Shown in pieces: positions 10,609 to 19,689 of a stretch of DNA of 64,000 bases. The notes under the pieces are model-generated. The model did not search any database. It saw nothing but the letters and a program-made list of their open reading frames with translations, and was not told the DNA's origin. The translations under genes were made by a program, and so were the position numbers. The first letter of the stretch is position 1. Each line of letters begins with the position of its first letter. The DNA comes from Leguminivora glycinivorella (taxonomy: Eukaryota; Arthropoda; Insecta; Lepidoptera; Tortricidae), in NCBI RefSeq assembly GCF_023078275.1, contig NC_062974.1:25952110-26016109 (forward strand), read 5' to 3'.

Positions 10609-10858
10609 TGGTGACGGGTTAAGAATTTCACCACCCCCTTTCTTCCCGTGGGTGTCGTAGAAGGCGACTGTGGGATAGGGGTTAAATTGTGGCGTAGGCG
10701 AGAGGCTGGCAACCTGTCACTGCAATGTCACAGTTTCGTTTTTTTTCAACCCCTTATTTGCCAAGAGTGGCACTGAAGCTTTAGTAGTTTCATGTGTTCT
10801 GCCTACCCCTTTATGGGATACAGGCGTGATTGTATGTATGTTGTATGTATGTATAGTT
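10609..10858 (+). repeat. Fam-I repeat with (TGTA)n tail
   Basis: Landmarks are CTTCCCGTGGGTGTCGTAG, GCCAAGAGTGGCACTGAAGC, CTGCCTACCCCTTTATGGGA and a GTATGTATGTAT tail. Copies occur at 13308-13416, 54962-55050, and on the minus strand at 3021-3135 and 16487-16618. It has no coding content. Confidence 0.65.
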
Positions 10859-10915
10859 TTATTTCATGAGTAACTATCGCGGTAACCGGAGACAATATTA
10901 TATAATAAACTGGTT
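10855..10915 (+). repeat. Short dispersed fragment shared with 12588-12640
   Basis: Both contain TTTTATTTCATGAGTAACTA and CGCGGTAACCG followed by ACAATATTAT. It is probably a LINE 3' end. Confidence 0.45.
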
Positions 10916-11156
10916 AATTTACATAACACTTAATTCTTGACGGAACTACAGTCTCACTTCATGTAGAAATTAACCGAGTTAGCGTAATTCCCCCTTATCT
11001 AGCAGAATTTAAATTTTAAATGCACGTTGGCGAGAAAGGTCCATATTAAATTAGACGAGAAAAAACTAGTTCCAGGCGAAATGAGTGGTTAGTGCGAGTA
11101 AATTAGGGAAAGTTGAGAAGTCATAATTATGATTCATGAATGTGTAACGGAGATGT

Positions 11157-11580
11157 AAGCTATAGCGGGGCAAATCTCGACTGGGGGGCAATTGTAACTA
11201 ATCCATTTTTTCCATTATTACACTATGATGTTGAGTCACAGTATAATAAAGAGTACTATCGTACAGTATGGCAACTCCCGCTCCCCGCTGAAAGTGCCGC
11301 CCACCCCCTCTCGGTTACCTTACAGTTACCGCCTGTCAAAAATGCGAACAGTTGACCTGTCATATTTCACTCATACAAGGATAGTAGTAGTACGCGTTCA
11401 CCTACACGAGCTTAGACTGTGTGCTAGGAACGCGCCTCTTTCATATGTTTGATCGCCAGTGTCCGATTTGTGGTTGAGTTCTACATGTAGCCACTGAACA
11501 CGCTCTAACACTGTAAAACATGGAAAAAATGATCCAGTTATATTTGCACCCCAGTCGAGATTTGCCCCGCTGTACCTTAT
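11157..11580 (+). mobile_element. Fam-N element with inverted ends, split by a Fam-M insertion
   Basis: The left part (11157-11236) starts GCGGGGCAAATCTCGACTGG. The right part (11473-11580) ends with the reverse complement, CCAGTCGAGATTTGCCCCGC, so the ends are inverted repeats. The two parts are separated by a complete Fam-M copy. The copy at 61473-61667 has the unbroken junction (reverse complement GATGTTGAGTTCTAC), which confirms that Fam-M is the later insert. Confidence 0.8.
11237..11472 (+). mobile_element. Fam-M element nested in Fam-N, 7-bp target duplication
   Basis: It starts CACAGTATAATAAAGAG and ends CCAGTGTCCGATTTGTG. The flanks are identical 7-mers: GTTGAGT at 11230-11236 and GTTGAGT at 11473-11479. 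The ends are weakly inverted (CACA...TGTG). Two overlapping short frames (11140-11355, 11225-11452) are read through the repeat and are not genes. Confidence 0.85.
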
Positions 11581-11624
11581 TCAGAAAGGTTTATCAATGC
11601 ACAGGAGGCGAATTTCAATTATAT

Positions 11625-11700
11625 TTTAAGATAAGATAAGATGATATAAGATAAGATAATATTCATCATTTATTGCAGACTTATAGGTGTATAGGAAGGT
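11625..11700 (-). repeat. LINE 3' end with (TAAGA)n tail
   Basis: Units of AAGATAAGATAAGATGATAT adjoin ATTCATCATTTATTGCAGAC, the minus-strand 3' end of a LINE by analogy with 18231-18660. Confidence 0.45.
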
Positions 11701-11827
11701 GATATTTGAGTAAATTCAGGCGTACAATTTTTGATATCCTGGTTACAATTTAATTATTTACAATATAGAGGTATTATTCACACCAAATGTAAGGTACAAT
11801 ATTATGTACAATTTTGATTAGAAAAAA

Positions 11828-12087
11828 GCGCTGGTGGCCTAGCGGTAAGAGCGTGCGATTTTCAATCCGGAGGTCGCCAGTTCGAACCACCAACCAATAA
11901 GTTTTTCGGTCGCTTTTCGGTGAAGAAAGACCGAAGAAACCGGATTAATTCCAATAAGGCCTAGTTATTCTTCAGGTTGGAGGGTCAGATGGCAGTCGCT
12001 TTCGTAAAACTAGTGTTTACGACAAATCTTGGGAGTAGTAGACTAGCAAAGCGGACCCCAGGCTCTCATGAGCCGTGGCGAATGCTT
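11828..12087 (+). mobile_element. SINE1 copy
   Basis: The head GCGCTGGTGGCCTAGCGG and box-B-like AGTTCGAACCACC are followed by the family body (GGTCAGATGGCAGTCGCTTT) and CATGAGCCGTGGCGAATGC. The box B has decayed and the tail is missing, so this copy is old. Confidence 0.8.
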
Positions 12088-12472
12088 CTCCAATGTACTT
12101 ATATTATTAGGTTCGAAGACATAATCACGTATAGAAGTTTACATGCCAGATTTATTTTATCACACGCGAGACAATGACAAAGAAGAACTGTAATGGTTCT
12201 AAATATATCGTATAATGTTAATACCACATGATCTTAACAAATGTGAGATACCCCCGACTAATTGCAGCTGCTGAAACATTTGAAACTTCTTAATTGAGTT
12301 ATACAGGATGCTTAGATATAACATTTTTAGATACAAGTTTCGGTCTGAAACGACTCAGAAACGTCAAAGCATCGACATTTTTCAGTATTTTTAACAGAAA
12401 TAAGTATGTGTGTCAAAGATAAACAAAAATATTTGTAATACATTTTGTTTTAGTAAAATATCTGTAGGTATG
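12088..12472. other. Unrecognised AT-rich stretch
   Basis: No repeat family shared with the window and no coding signal were seen. Confidence 0.4.
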
Positions 12473-12573
12473 AAATCGCGTATAATGAATTTAAAATACA
12501 TCCCGACGTTTCGAACTCTTTACAGCGTTCAGCGAAACGTCGGGATGTATTTTAAATTCATTATACGCGATTT
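12473..12573. repeat. Perfect 41-bp hairpin
   Basis: Left arm 12473-12513 and right arm 12533-12573 are exact reverse complements, separated by 19 bases. The arms contain AATACATCCCGACGTTTCG. The motif ACGTCGGG also appears near 23977 in the retro-insert (GAAACGTCGGGTTAAATA), so the arms may come from a LINE-type 3' end copied back on itself. The frame at 12410-12601 is an artefact of the palindrome. Confidence 0.85.
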
Positions 12574-12640
12574 AATCCGTTTCCATAGTTTTATTTCATG
12601 AGTAACTATCGCGGTAACCGAAGACAATATTATCTGTAGG

Positions 12641-13070
12641 TAGTTTTAATTTTAAATTATATGTGACTTTAAGTGAGATAAAATACATGCGTAATTTAAA
12701 AAAAGTCCTAAACACTTTTCATTACATTTTTTTCCTACGCCATGTTTTTTCAAGTTTCATATTTCGAGGTTTCTTACTTGGCAACGTCAGATCACACACT
12801 TGTAAGAAGAAAAGTCATCGACACTAGTTTATACATCATAAGTATTTTAAGGAAATGTCTCACAATATCCAAGAACACGACGCAACAAATATATTTCCAC
12901 AAAAAAGCCCTCATTCAGCAAATCAACAAAATTATGCACATTTCGAACGTCGCGAACGTTCCTATTATCCTTACATGTCACCGCTTATTTTGCGAGTTTC
13001 CTCATTCTGTTACCCTGTATACATAATGGGCGACTTTTTCTGAAGGACCGCGATGGTTTAATAACGTTTT
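12641..13070. other. Unrecognised stretch
   Basis: Two overlapping plus-strand frames (12742-13026 and 12855-13043) are open in different frames. Neither contains a motif I know. Confidence 0.35.
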
Positions 13071-13290
13071 GACGACCGGTCTGGCGCAGTCGGTAGTGAC
13101 CCTGCCTTTGCGCCGCGGTGGTTCGAATCCCGGTAAATTTATTTGTGTGATGAGCACAGATACTTGTTCTTGAGTCATGGATGTTTTCTATGTATATAAT
13201 GGTTTATATATTATGTATATCGTTGTCTGAATGAGCTTACCGTCACCAAATGGGCCTCAGTCAATCTGTGTAAGAATGTTATAATATTTA
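13071..13290 (+). mobile_element. SINE2 copy
   Basis: The head GACGACCGGTCTGGCGCAG is followed by box B (GGTTCGAATCCC) and the TTTATTTGTGTGATGAGCAC body. Several bases around the head have been lost relative to 16970-17228. Confidence 0.8.
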
Positions 13291-13307
13291 ATATTTCAAC
13301 AATTTCG

Positions 13308-13416
13308 ATTTCTTTCAACCCCTTTTTGCCAAGAATGGCACTGAAACTTAGTAGTCGATGTGCTCTGCCTACCCCTTTATGGGATATAGGCGTGATTATA
13401 TGTATGTATGTATGGT
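13308..13416 (+). repeat. Fam-I fragment with (TATG)n tail
   Basis: GCCAAGAATGGCACTGAAAC and CTGCCTACCCCTTTATGGGA are followed by ATGTATGTATGTATGG. It directly follows the SINE2 copy. Confidence 0.65.
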
Positions 13417-13529
13417 TTGATAACTGTTTTACGTGGCATATGATAATTTGCGTTTTCATCTCTTTTTGAATTTATGTCATGAACTTATGGCATAAGGACC
13501 ACGTCACCAAATGCTCCACGGGTGAAAAC

Positions 13530-13582
13530 GTTTCGTTTTCGTTTTGCGTCACAGAAATGCCATTCGGCTACGGCACCTGGTA
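13530..13582 (-). repeat. Fam-J end fragment
   Basis: TCGTTTTCGTTTTGCGTC followed by AGAAATGCCATTCGGCTACG matches one end of Fam-J. Confidence 0.6.
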
Positions 13583-13710
13583 GGTAAGTAGGTAAATCAA
13601 AGTATGTTATATCACTTTTTAAATTCTAAGACAGAAAAAGAGATAGATCAAGGCTCATTCTTATTACCTATGACTGTAGCATTTTTGTTGTAATAAAATT
13701 ACATAAGTAA

Positions 13711-14151
13711 TAATTGGGTGAATCAACTTTTTCTTGCTTTTTGCAAGAATTGCCCATACTTATTATTAGCTCTACTTTTGTGAGTTTTAACCTGGCCATC
13801 GTGAATAAAGATCCTTATTTTTATTTTACATTAAGGGAATAATTAAAAAATATTTCAATTTCTATATGTGACCCAGTGTAAGAGACACTTTTTTCATGAC
13901 TGTAGCATTTTTGTTGTAATAAAATTATAAAAGTGGGGACAGCTATGTCCACTGGGTCACTGCTCGAAATAAAGTAATAAAATCAAATCAGCAAAATCCT
14001 ATAAAAACATGATGTATTGCATAGCTTGTACATCTGTTTTTAATATAATAAGTATAAACTAATTACACTAAATACAAATTAAATTTTCTGATCACATGTA
14101 GTCGAAGTATGCGTAATTTTGCTGGCAAAGAAAAGTTGATTCACCCAATTA
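13711..14151. mobile_element. 441-bp inverted-repeat element with TAA duplication
   Basis: The left end TAATTGGGTGAATCAACTTT and the reverse complement of the right end (the same first 20 bases) agree. TAA flanks both sides (13708-13710 and 14152-14154). Inside, at 13868-13960, is a second small element with 11-bp inverted ends GTGACCCAGTG/CACTGGGTCAC. That inner piece contains a copy of TGACTGTAGCATTTTTGTTG, also found just outside the outer element at 13673. Confidence 0.65.
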
Positions 14152-14263
14152 TAATCTCACACACAAATCAGCAATGTTTTTAATTAATGACAATACATAA
14201 ACAAGTAAGGATGCGACCATCACCATAATATCTTTTTTTTTACTTATCAGATTCTAATTAAGT

Positions 14264-14445
14264 ATTACAGATGTAGCGCAAAAAGCTTTTACTTCATATT
14301 TTTTCGAAAAACGTACGTATTTGACAGGCTTGTTCAGGCAGTGTCAGTACGTCTTGTACTGAGACTGACTGAAATGGCATGACATGTTCGTACGTTTCCG
14401 TCAAAATACGAAGGAAATTCTGTCGCACTACATCTGTACTATTAT
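14264..14445. repeat. Decayed inverted repeat
   Basis: ATTACAGATGTAGCGC at the left and GCACTACATCTGTACTATTA at the right are imperfect reverse complements. An inner AAACGTACG / CGTACGTTT pair (about 14310 and 14391) supports a folded element. A (GTCC)n run follows at about 14508-14556. Confidence 0.4.
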
Positions 14446-14744
14446 TAAGTACTTTGACAATTGACAGATACCTAGTTTTTTCCATTTCGTATCTAATGAC
14501 CAGTGATCGTCCGTCCGTCCGTCCGTTCCGTCCGTCCGATCCGTCCGTCCGTCCGGGTGAATCTCAAACATTATTCTAGAAATGGATATGCCAATATGGA
14601 TATCAATCAAACAATGTGCAAAAACAAAAAAGGACAGTTTTTTTATCGTAATTTATTTACCTACCTTTATCAATTTATTGCTAACGGGTCAATATTTTAA
14701 ATAATAAATGCGACATCAATTCATCATTGTTATTACTGCTGAAT

Positions 14745-15351
14745 TTATTTTTCTTGATTTAGTAATAGGCCTCCCTCACTTACAATAAAATACCATTTTA
14801 CTATTAGGCGCTCCGTCTGATCAATGTCTACTATGACATAAGAAAAATTATCACGGGCCGGACGGCATATCCATATCACTGTTTCTACTTGACATCCCGC
14901 AGTGTGGCATCCAAATCCCCGATCACTGCTAATGACAAATAACACTTCATGCGTGAATCCGTACAATATATCCTCATGTTCATAAAAAGTGTCCCATCTA
15001 AACCAATTAAGAAATTTCTCGAATGCCAAGTGATTCAGCAGACATAATGACTCGAAAACGTCTCGCATATGTATTTGGGGCGGTTTTTTAGACGTCGCTT
15101 ACTCATAGGGGCCGCGCGACAGACTTGGAGGTGAAGGAACTGATCCGAGTGGACTATTTCACCACAGTGACCTTGACGCACAATTCTGTGCCTATTTCAA
15201 GGTTGATAAGTTGTGAACATTGTTCCTCAGCGTCAATATTTCCTTGAACAGGCAATGAACGGCCAAGTGTCACTGTCAGGCAACAGTTGACTTTGTTGTG
15301 AAAAAGGCCACATCTTGCGGTATGATTCACAGATGTCATAATATATACCAT
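14745..15351 (-). pseudogene. Possible degenerate coding region, function unknown
   Basis: Two minus-strand frames lie end to end but out of phase: 15154-15351 (65 residues) and 14745-15068 (107 residues). They look more protein-like than other frames here: mixed polar and hydrophobic residues, several cysteines (for example GCHTAGCQVE), and little low complexity. I do not recognise the family. There is no clear splice site joining them, so a frameshifted or interrupted remnant is the simplest reading. A short plus-strand frame from 15484 starting MPRYVIFNCNN is also unexplained. Confidence 0.25.
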
Positions 15352-15739
15352 AGATCAAGCAAACGTATCTACTTAGCGTGTCAAATGAACTCAGTGAAAT
15401 CCACTGAGTTGTCCGTCTTTAATCGCAGCTTGCAGCTTTCGGGCGTCAATTTTTGTAAGTTGAAGTCAATCAAAACATAAAAAATGCCTCGTTACGTGAT
15501 ATTCAATTGCAACAACACAAAAATTATGAACAATCAAGAGCCTGAGACATATTTAAAATTACAGGCAAGAAACAACTTCAGTACAAAATTTGACACGCTC
15601 GGCCCCTATACAAATAGATGAACTTGTTTCTTCTATCTAAATAAAGTTCTGTGGTATGATTCAAAATTTAATATACGTAAATATGAGCTTTAGATATATG
15701 TCAATTTCAATATTGAAATTTTATTTAATATACATTACT

Positions 15740-15821
15740 GAAATTAGTAATGTATCTCCTACCCTTAGGAGATACAATTAGTAATGTATCTCCTAAGGGT
15801 AGGAGATACATTACTAATTTC
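15740..15821. repeat. Perfect 36-bp hairpin
   Basis: Arms 15740-15775 and 15786-15821 are exact reverse complements with a 10-base loop. Each arm itself contains the near-palindrome GTATCTCCTACCCTTAGGAG. It is the first of three perfect hairpins in 280 bp. Confidence 0.85.
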
Positions 15822-15834
15822 ATTAAAACTACGG

Positions 15835-15870
15835 TTTGTTTATAAGAACGCTATCGTTCTTATAAACAAA
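15835..15870. repeat. Perfect 16-bp hairpin with 4-base loop
   Basis: TTTGTTTATAAGAACG, loop CTAT, then CGTTCTTATAAACAAA. It resembles a simple terminator in shape, but nothing suggests that role in this eukaryotic context. Confidence 0.8.
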
Positions 15871-15964
15871 TTAATTTAAAATGCTATTTTTAAGTAAGTA
15901 TAAACTTAAATCTTCATATTACGTAGTACCTAATTACCTCGTTTGAACAGAAAAATGAGGATTG

Positions 15965-16018
15965 ATAACAAACTATCTGCCAAAATGTTAAATGCCATTT
16001 TGGCAGATAGTTTGTTAT
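15965..16018. repeat. Perfect 23-bp hairpin
   Basis: Arms 15965-15987 and 15996-16018 are exact reverse complements (ATAACAAACTATCTGCCAAA at the left edge) with loop TTAAATGC. Confidence 0.85.
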
Positions 16019-16373
16019 TAACAATTAAAACGTAAAAATGTTACTGTCAGATAATTTTTTTTTCACATATACAATACGAGTATTTAAGGATGTGTTAAAT
16101 CGTATGATGCTCTCTTCTCATCTGATTGCCATCAAAACAAGTGTTTATGTACACACACAATGTGTCCATCGTCAACGCCGACATTAATGCAATTGAGCCG
16201 TTTAACCAAAAATAACCCACTTATTTAAATTTACGAGTACAGCAAGAACAAAACGTTCGACCGGTCCATTGATTCGGTGAAACCGTAAGAATGTAAACAA
16301 AGGGTAAAACATGGAGCCGAGGCGGGTGCCAACGATGTAAATCTAACGGATCGTGTGAACCGGCCTAATGAGC

Positions 16374-16424
16374 TATAAATACAGGCACTTGCGCCGGCGC
16401 CGCGCGCAGCGCACAACTGTCAGT
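16374..16424 (+). promoter_or_regulatory. TATA-containing promoter-like block
   Basis: TATAAATA (16374-16381) is followed by a GC-rich, CpG-dense stretch (about 16390-16415) and the arthropod initiator-like TCAGT at 16420-16424. The TATA-to-initiator distance (about 48 bp) is longer than the usual 30 or so, which weakens the case. No start codon lies before the Fam-I and Fam-B repeats downstream, so any transcript would have a non-coding first exon. Confidence 0.3.
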
Positions 16425-16486
16425 GCAGGCGCGAGGATCATCGCAGTCGAATATCGATCAATCCAACTGGAGATAATCCATACTAA

Positions 16487-16618
16487 TATTACATACATAC
16501 ATACATACATACAATCACGCCTGTATCCCATAAAGGGGTAGGCAGAGCCCATGAAACTACTAAAGCTTCAGTGCCACTCTTGGCAAGTAAGGGGGTGAAA
16601 GAAAATGAAACTGTGACA
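16487..16618 (-). repeat. Fam-I copy with (TACA)n run
   Basis: ACATACATACATACATACA leads into CGCCTGTATCCCATAAAGGG and AGTGCCACTCTTGGC, the family in reverse. Confidence 0.7.
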
Positions 16619-16857
16619 TACTAATATTATAAATGGGAAAGTGTGTGTGTCTGTTTGTTTATCTGTCTTTCACGGCAAAACGGAGCGACGAAATGACGTG
16701 ATTTTTAAGTGGAGATAGTTAGGGATGGAGAGTGACATAGGCTACTTTTAGTCTCGTTCTAACTCCCTACTTCCCTAAAATGGAAGGTGGACGTTTATAT
16801 GGTGCATAACGCAATTTTCAAACTTAATGCGAACGAAGCCGCAGGCAAAACCTATTA
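16617..16857 (+). mobile_element. Fam-B copy
   Basis: It begins ACATACTAATATTATAAATG, includes CTTTCACGGCAAAACGGAGC, and ends near GAAGCCGCAGGCAAAACC. Other copies are at 42966, 43367, 53359, 54396 (minus strand) and 62318. No protein is encoded. Confidence 0.7.
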
Positions 16858-16969
16858 TTACATATAGCTCCTTAATTAGAATTTCACATTTACAGAACAG
16901 TTCCCAAAAATTCAAGTAAAAAAAAGATTGAAATTATTCAAAAGTAATGTCCATTTTGGCAATGGCTGA

Positions 16970-17228
16970 ATAAATAAATAAATAAATATTATAGGACATT
17001 CTTACACAGATTGACTGAGGCCCACGGTAAGCTCAAGAAGGCTTGTGTTGTGGATACTCAGACAACGATATATATAATATATAAATACTTATATACATAG
17101 AAAACATCCATGACTCAGGAACAAATATCTGTTGCTCATCACACAAATAAATGCCCTTACCGGGATTCGAACCCGGGACCGCGGCGCAGCAGGCAGGGTC
17201 ACTACTGACTGCGCCAGACCGGTCGTCA
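16970..17228 (-). mobile_element. SINE2, full length
   Basis: The (AATA)n tail is at the left. The head on the minus strand reads TGACGACCGGTCTGGCGCAG, with box B GGTTCGAATCCC intact in CCGGGTTCGAATCCCGG. Confidence 0.85.
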
Positions 17229-17703
17229 AGTAGGTAGTTGTATTTATAAAACTTCGGCAACGCACTTTATACTTTCCTGGAGATCCCTTACCATCAGGCG
17301 GGCCATTTGCTTGTTAGCTATCATCGTTAAACAAAAACAGAACCGGAAATTGACACGTGCATTTCGGGGGTGTGAAGAAACAGGGATTTTTTTGTTACCC
17401 TCGGGTAGTTTAGTATCGTTTTTATAGTATGCACCGATATTTTTTACGAAATGGTGCGTAAAATTTTAATTGGCTAATGGAATTTAAACGTCATATCTTA
17501 CACAGACAAAATACTAAATCGTTTAAACGCAATGACTCCTTGCCCTTAGTTCGACCAAATATTTAACTCAGCTTTTCAAAATTTAAGTTTAAACTCGATA
17601 TATCCCAATAATATCGCAACAGCTGGTTTTAAGGATAAGTTAAGAGTCATGAATGTTGAAGACTCAGGTATAAAACAGCTTTCATATAAAATAGGTAACT
17701 GCT
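17229..17703. other. Unrecognised stretch
   Basis: No repeat shared with the rest of the window and no exon signal stands out. Confidence 0.4.
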
Positions 17704-17921
17704 TATTAGACTTATATTGACCGGGATATAGATCGTGATTATCTTTTTGATTTTTGTCGAGCTCCCGTTATCTCGACGCAGTTGCATGCATCATGATCAC
17801 GGAAAACTGAAGAAGGCGGGTGAATGTCAAAGTTGTGTAGACAGCGCGCGATCTACCCTCTTTATAAAAATCAAAACGGTAATCACGGTCTATATCCCGG
17901 TCAATATAAATCTAATGAACA
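17704..17921. mobile_element. Short inverted-repeat element, ends TTAGACTTATATTGACCGGG
   Basis: The left end (from 17704) and the right end CCCGGTCAATATAAATCTAA are reverse complements with one change, extended by GATATAGAYCGTGATTA inside. The interior is shared with 10381-10582. The frames at 17735-17962 and 17824-18009 are repeat read-through. Confidence 0.65.
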
Positions 17922-18022
17922 TAACCGTGAATCATTCAAAACTTATACTTTTGTTCCAATGATGTTAAAGTCTTACATATTCTCGTACCGGGCATATCAA
18001 AGTTACTAGTTCTTATTCGAAT

Positions 18023-18241
18023 AACCTAACCACAAAATTAAAATTTTGAAAAAACCCCCGACCGCGACATAATAGACTGATTTTCATGAAACATGGCTAA
18101 GAACACTCCCTACTAACTCAGCTTTCAGATAAAAAAAACTAAATCTAAATCGGTTCATCCGTTCGTGAGCTGCGATGCCACAGGTAGATACCCAGACGGA
18201 CAGACACGTTAAACTCATAACACCCCGTTGTTTTAGATTAG
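18023..18241 (-). repeat. Fam-C copy
   Basis: It begins TAACCTAACCACAAAATTAA and ends CATAACACCCCGTTGTTTTA, the reverse of the family. The (GACA)n run is eroded. Confidence 0.7.
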
Positions 18242-18660
18242 ATTAGATTAGATTAGATTTCTTTATTTCATGATAAAAATTACACTATAAATTTGCTACA
18301 TTTTGGGATTTTGGGACTTAATAACAATTCAGAATCTACTGTTTTCTATTAACCTTCCATATAACCATCGCACAAAACGTTGCTATTCACACACGAATAT
18401 AGTTATTATTCTCCAAATAGCCGACATAAACTTGTCTGTTGCCGCGGCGTCTGTCGCCATTCGCTTCTCGGCTCATTTCTATTAATACGCCGAACCCTGG
18501 CGAGGGGTATTCTGATCCCTTGCCGAGAGCGAGATATCTAGTGAGTTTGGTATGACCAAAACCCTTTTCAGGCACTAAATAAACCTTCCTTAACCTTTTA
18601 TAAGAATAGGACTTAACCCTAAAATGCATGAATTTTTCTTTTAACGAGATATTAATATAA
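18231..18660 (-). repeat. LINE 3' end with (TTAGA)n tail
   Basis: Five ATTAGATTAGATT units (about 18236-18259) adjoin TTTCTTTATTTCATGATAAA. On the minus strand this reads as a 3' untranslated region with AATAAAG just before a simple-repeat tail. The minus-strand frame 18387-18671 (94 residues) runs into it and may be a decayed C-terminus. I recognise no reverse transcriptase motif in it. Confidence 0.5.
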
Positions 18661-19150
18661 GTGATAGACAATGGTTTTCTGACTCCGGAAAAAAAATTAA
18701 GATCGAGTGTTACAAGTTAAATAGGCCAAATCTTATTAATATAAATATATCGTAATTGGTAAGTTTTATTTTAAAAAAATACTACTATTAAAAAAGGTAC
18801 ACTATTTGTGAAACCTTTATGATAAAATGTTTAAACATAAACTAATTACTAATTCCGAAAAAATCAGCCTAAATCACATACTAAAAATCGACATCGTCCT
18901 GTTTTTTCACATTTTTCCGCCATTTCATCTTAATCCTTAAATAATAAATAGTAAACCATTATATTATTTAATTTATTTAATTGTATATTTAATAATAATA
19001 AACAATGAATAATAACTAAGCAATAAATGTGATTTTGGATAGCTACATATCGAACCACGGGCCATCAAATATATGATGCATATATACATCACCATGCATT
19101 TAAAGGATAATAATGAACACATATTTTACTTAAACTTATACGGAGCAGGC
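18661..19150. other. Unrecognised, very AT-rich stretch
   Basis: Runs such as ATTATATTATTTAATTTATT dominate. Nothing codes here. Confidence 0.5.
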
Positions 19151-19305
19151 CCCGTAATTAGCCGAATGGCATTTCTCCGACGCGAAACGAAAACGAAACG
19201 CCGCGAAAGGTAGTCTGGCTCTGTCGCGCCAATACGCAAGAGCGATAGAGATAGATATCTACCAGCGTTTCGTTTCGTGAGCGTTTGTACCATTCGGCTA
19301 CGTAC
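19151..19305 (+). mobile_element. Fam-J copy
   Basis: It runs from GCCGAATGGCATTTCTCCGA through AGTCTGGCTCTGTCGCGCCA and AAGAGCGATAGAGATAGATA to ACCATTCGGCTACGTA. Its ends, CGAATGGCA and CCATTCGGC, are a short inverted repeat. Confidence 0.65.
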
Positions 19306-19689
19306 CCAGATCTGTTATTAAGGATATCAAAGGTTCCAGAGTCTATGATGAAACTTTCTGGGAATGTCTAGGCGTTCTAGTCACCGATGAATAAACGAAG
19401 TGCTAAAAGATCTCAGCGAAATTATAGCCATTTACTGTAATCGAGAAAGGGCTTTGGACGGGGAAGCATGGCGATTTTTAGTGTCAGAGGCCAATATCCA
19501 CTTCGGGTTCACGCCAAAGCATTAAATAAGTAAGTAGTGTACCCACAACTAACTTATCTGAAGATATATGTAGTAACTAATAAACAATAAAATGAATATG
19601 AGGGAAGGTTAAAGAGAATATTGACAGCTGTTGTCTGTACTTTCCTGCTGAAATCGGTCTTAAGACAAGTTCGGTTTACCGTACTATGA

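Noticed and set aside
15484..15621. THAP-type DNA-binding protein start (MPRYVIFNCNN)
   Set aside because: Only the first residues resemble a THAP start; the second zinc-binding cysteine and the later conserved residues are missing.
15835..15870. Rho-independent terminator
   Set aside because: The stem-loop shape fits, but there is no adjacent bacterial gene or T-run, and the sequence is from an animal genome.
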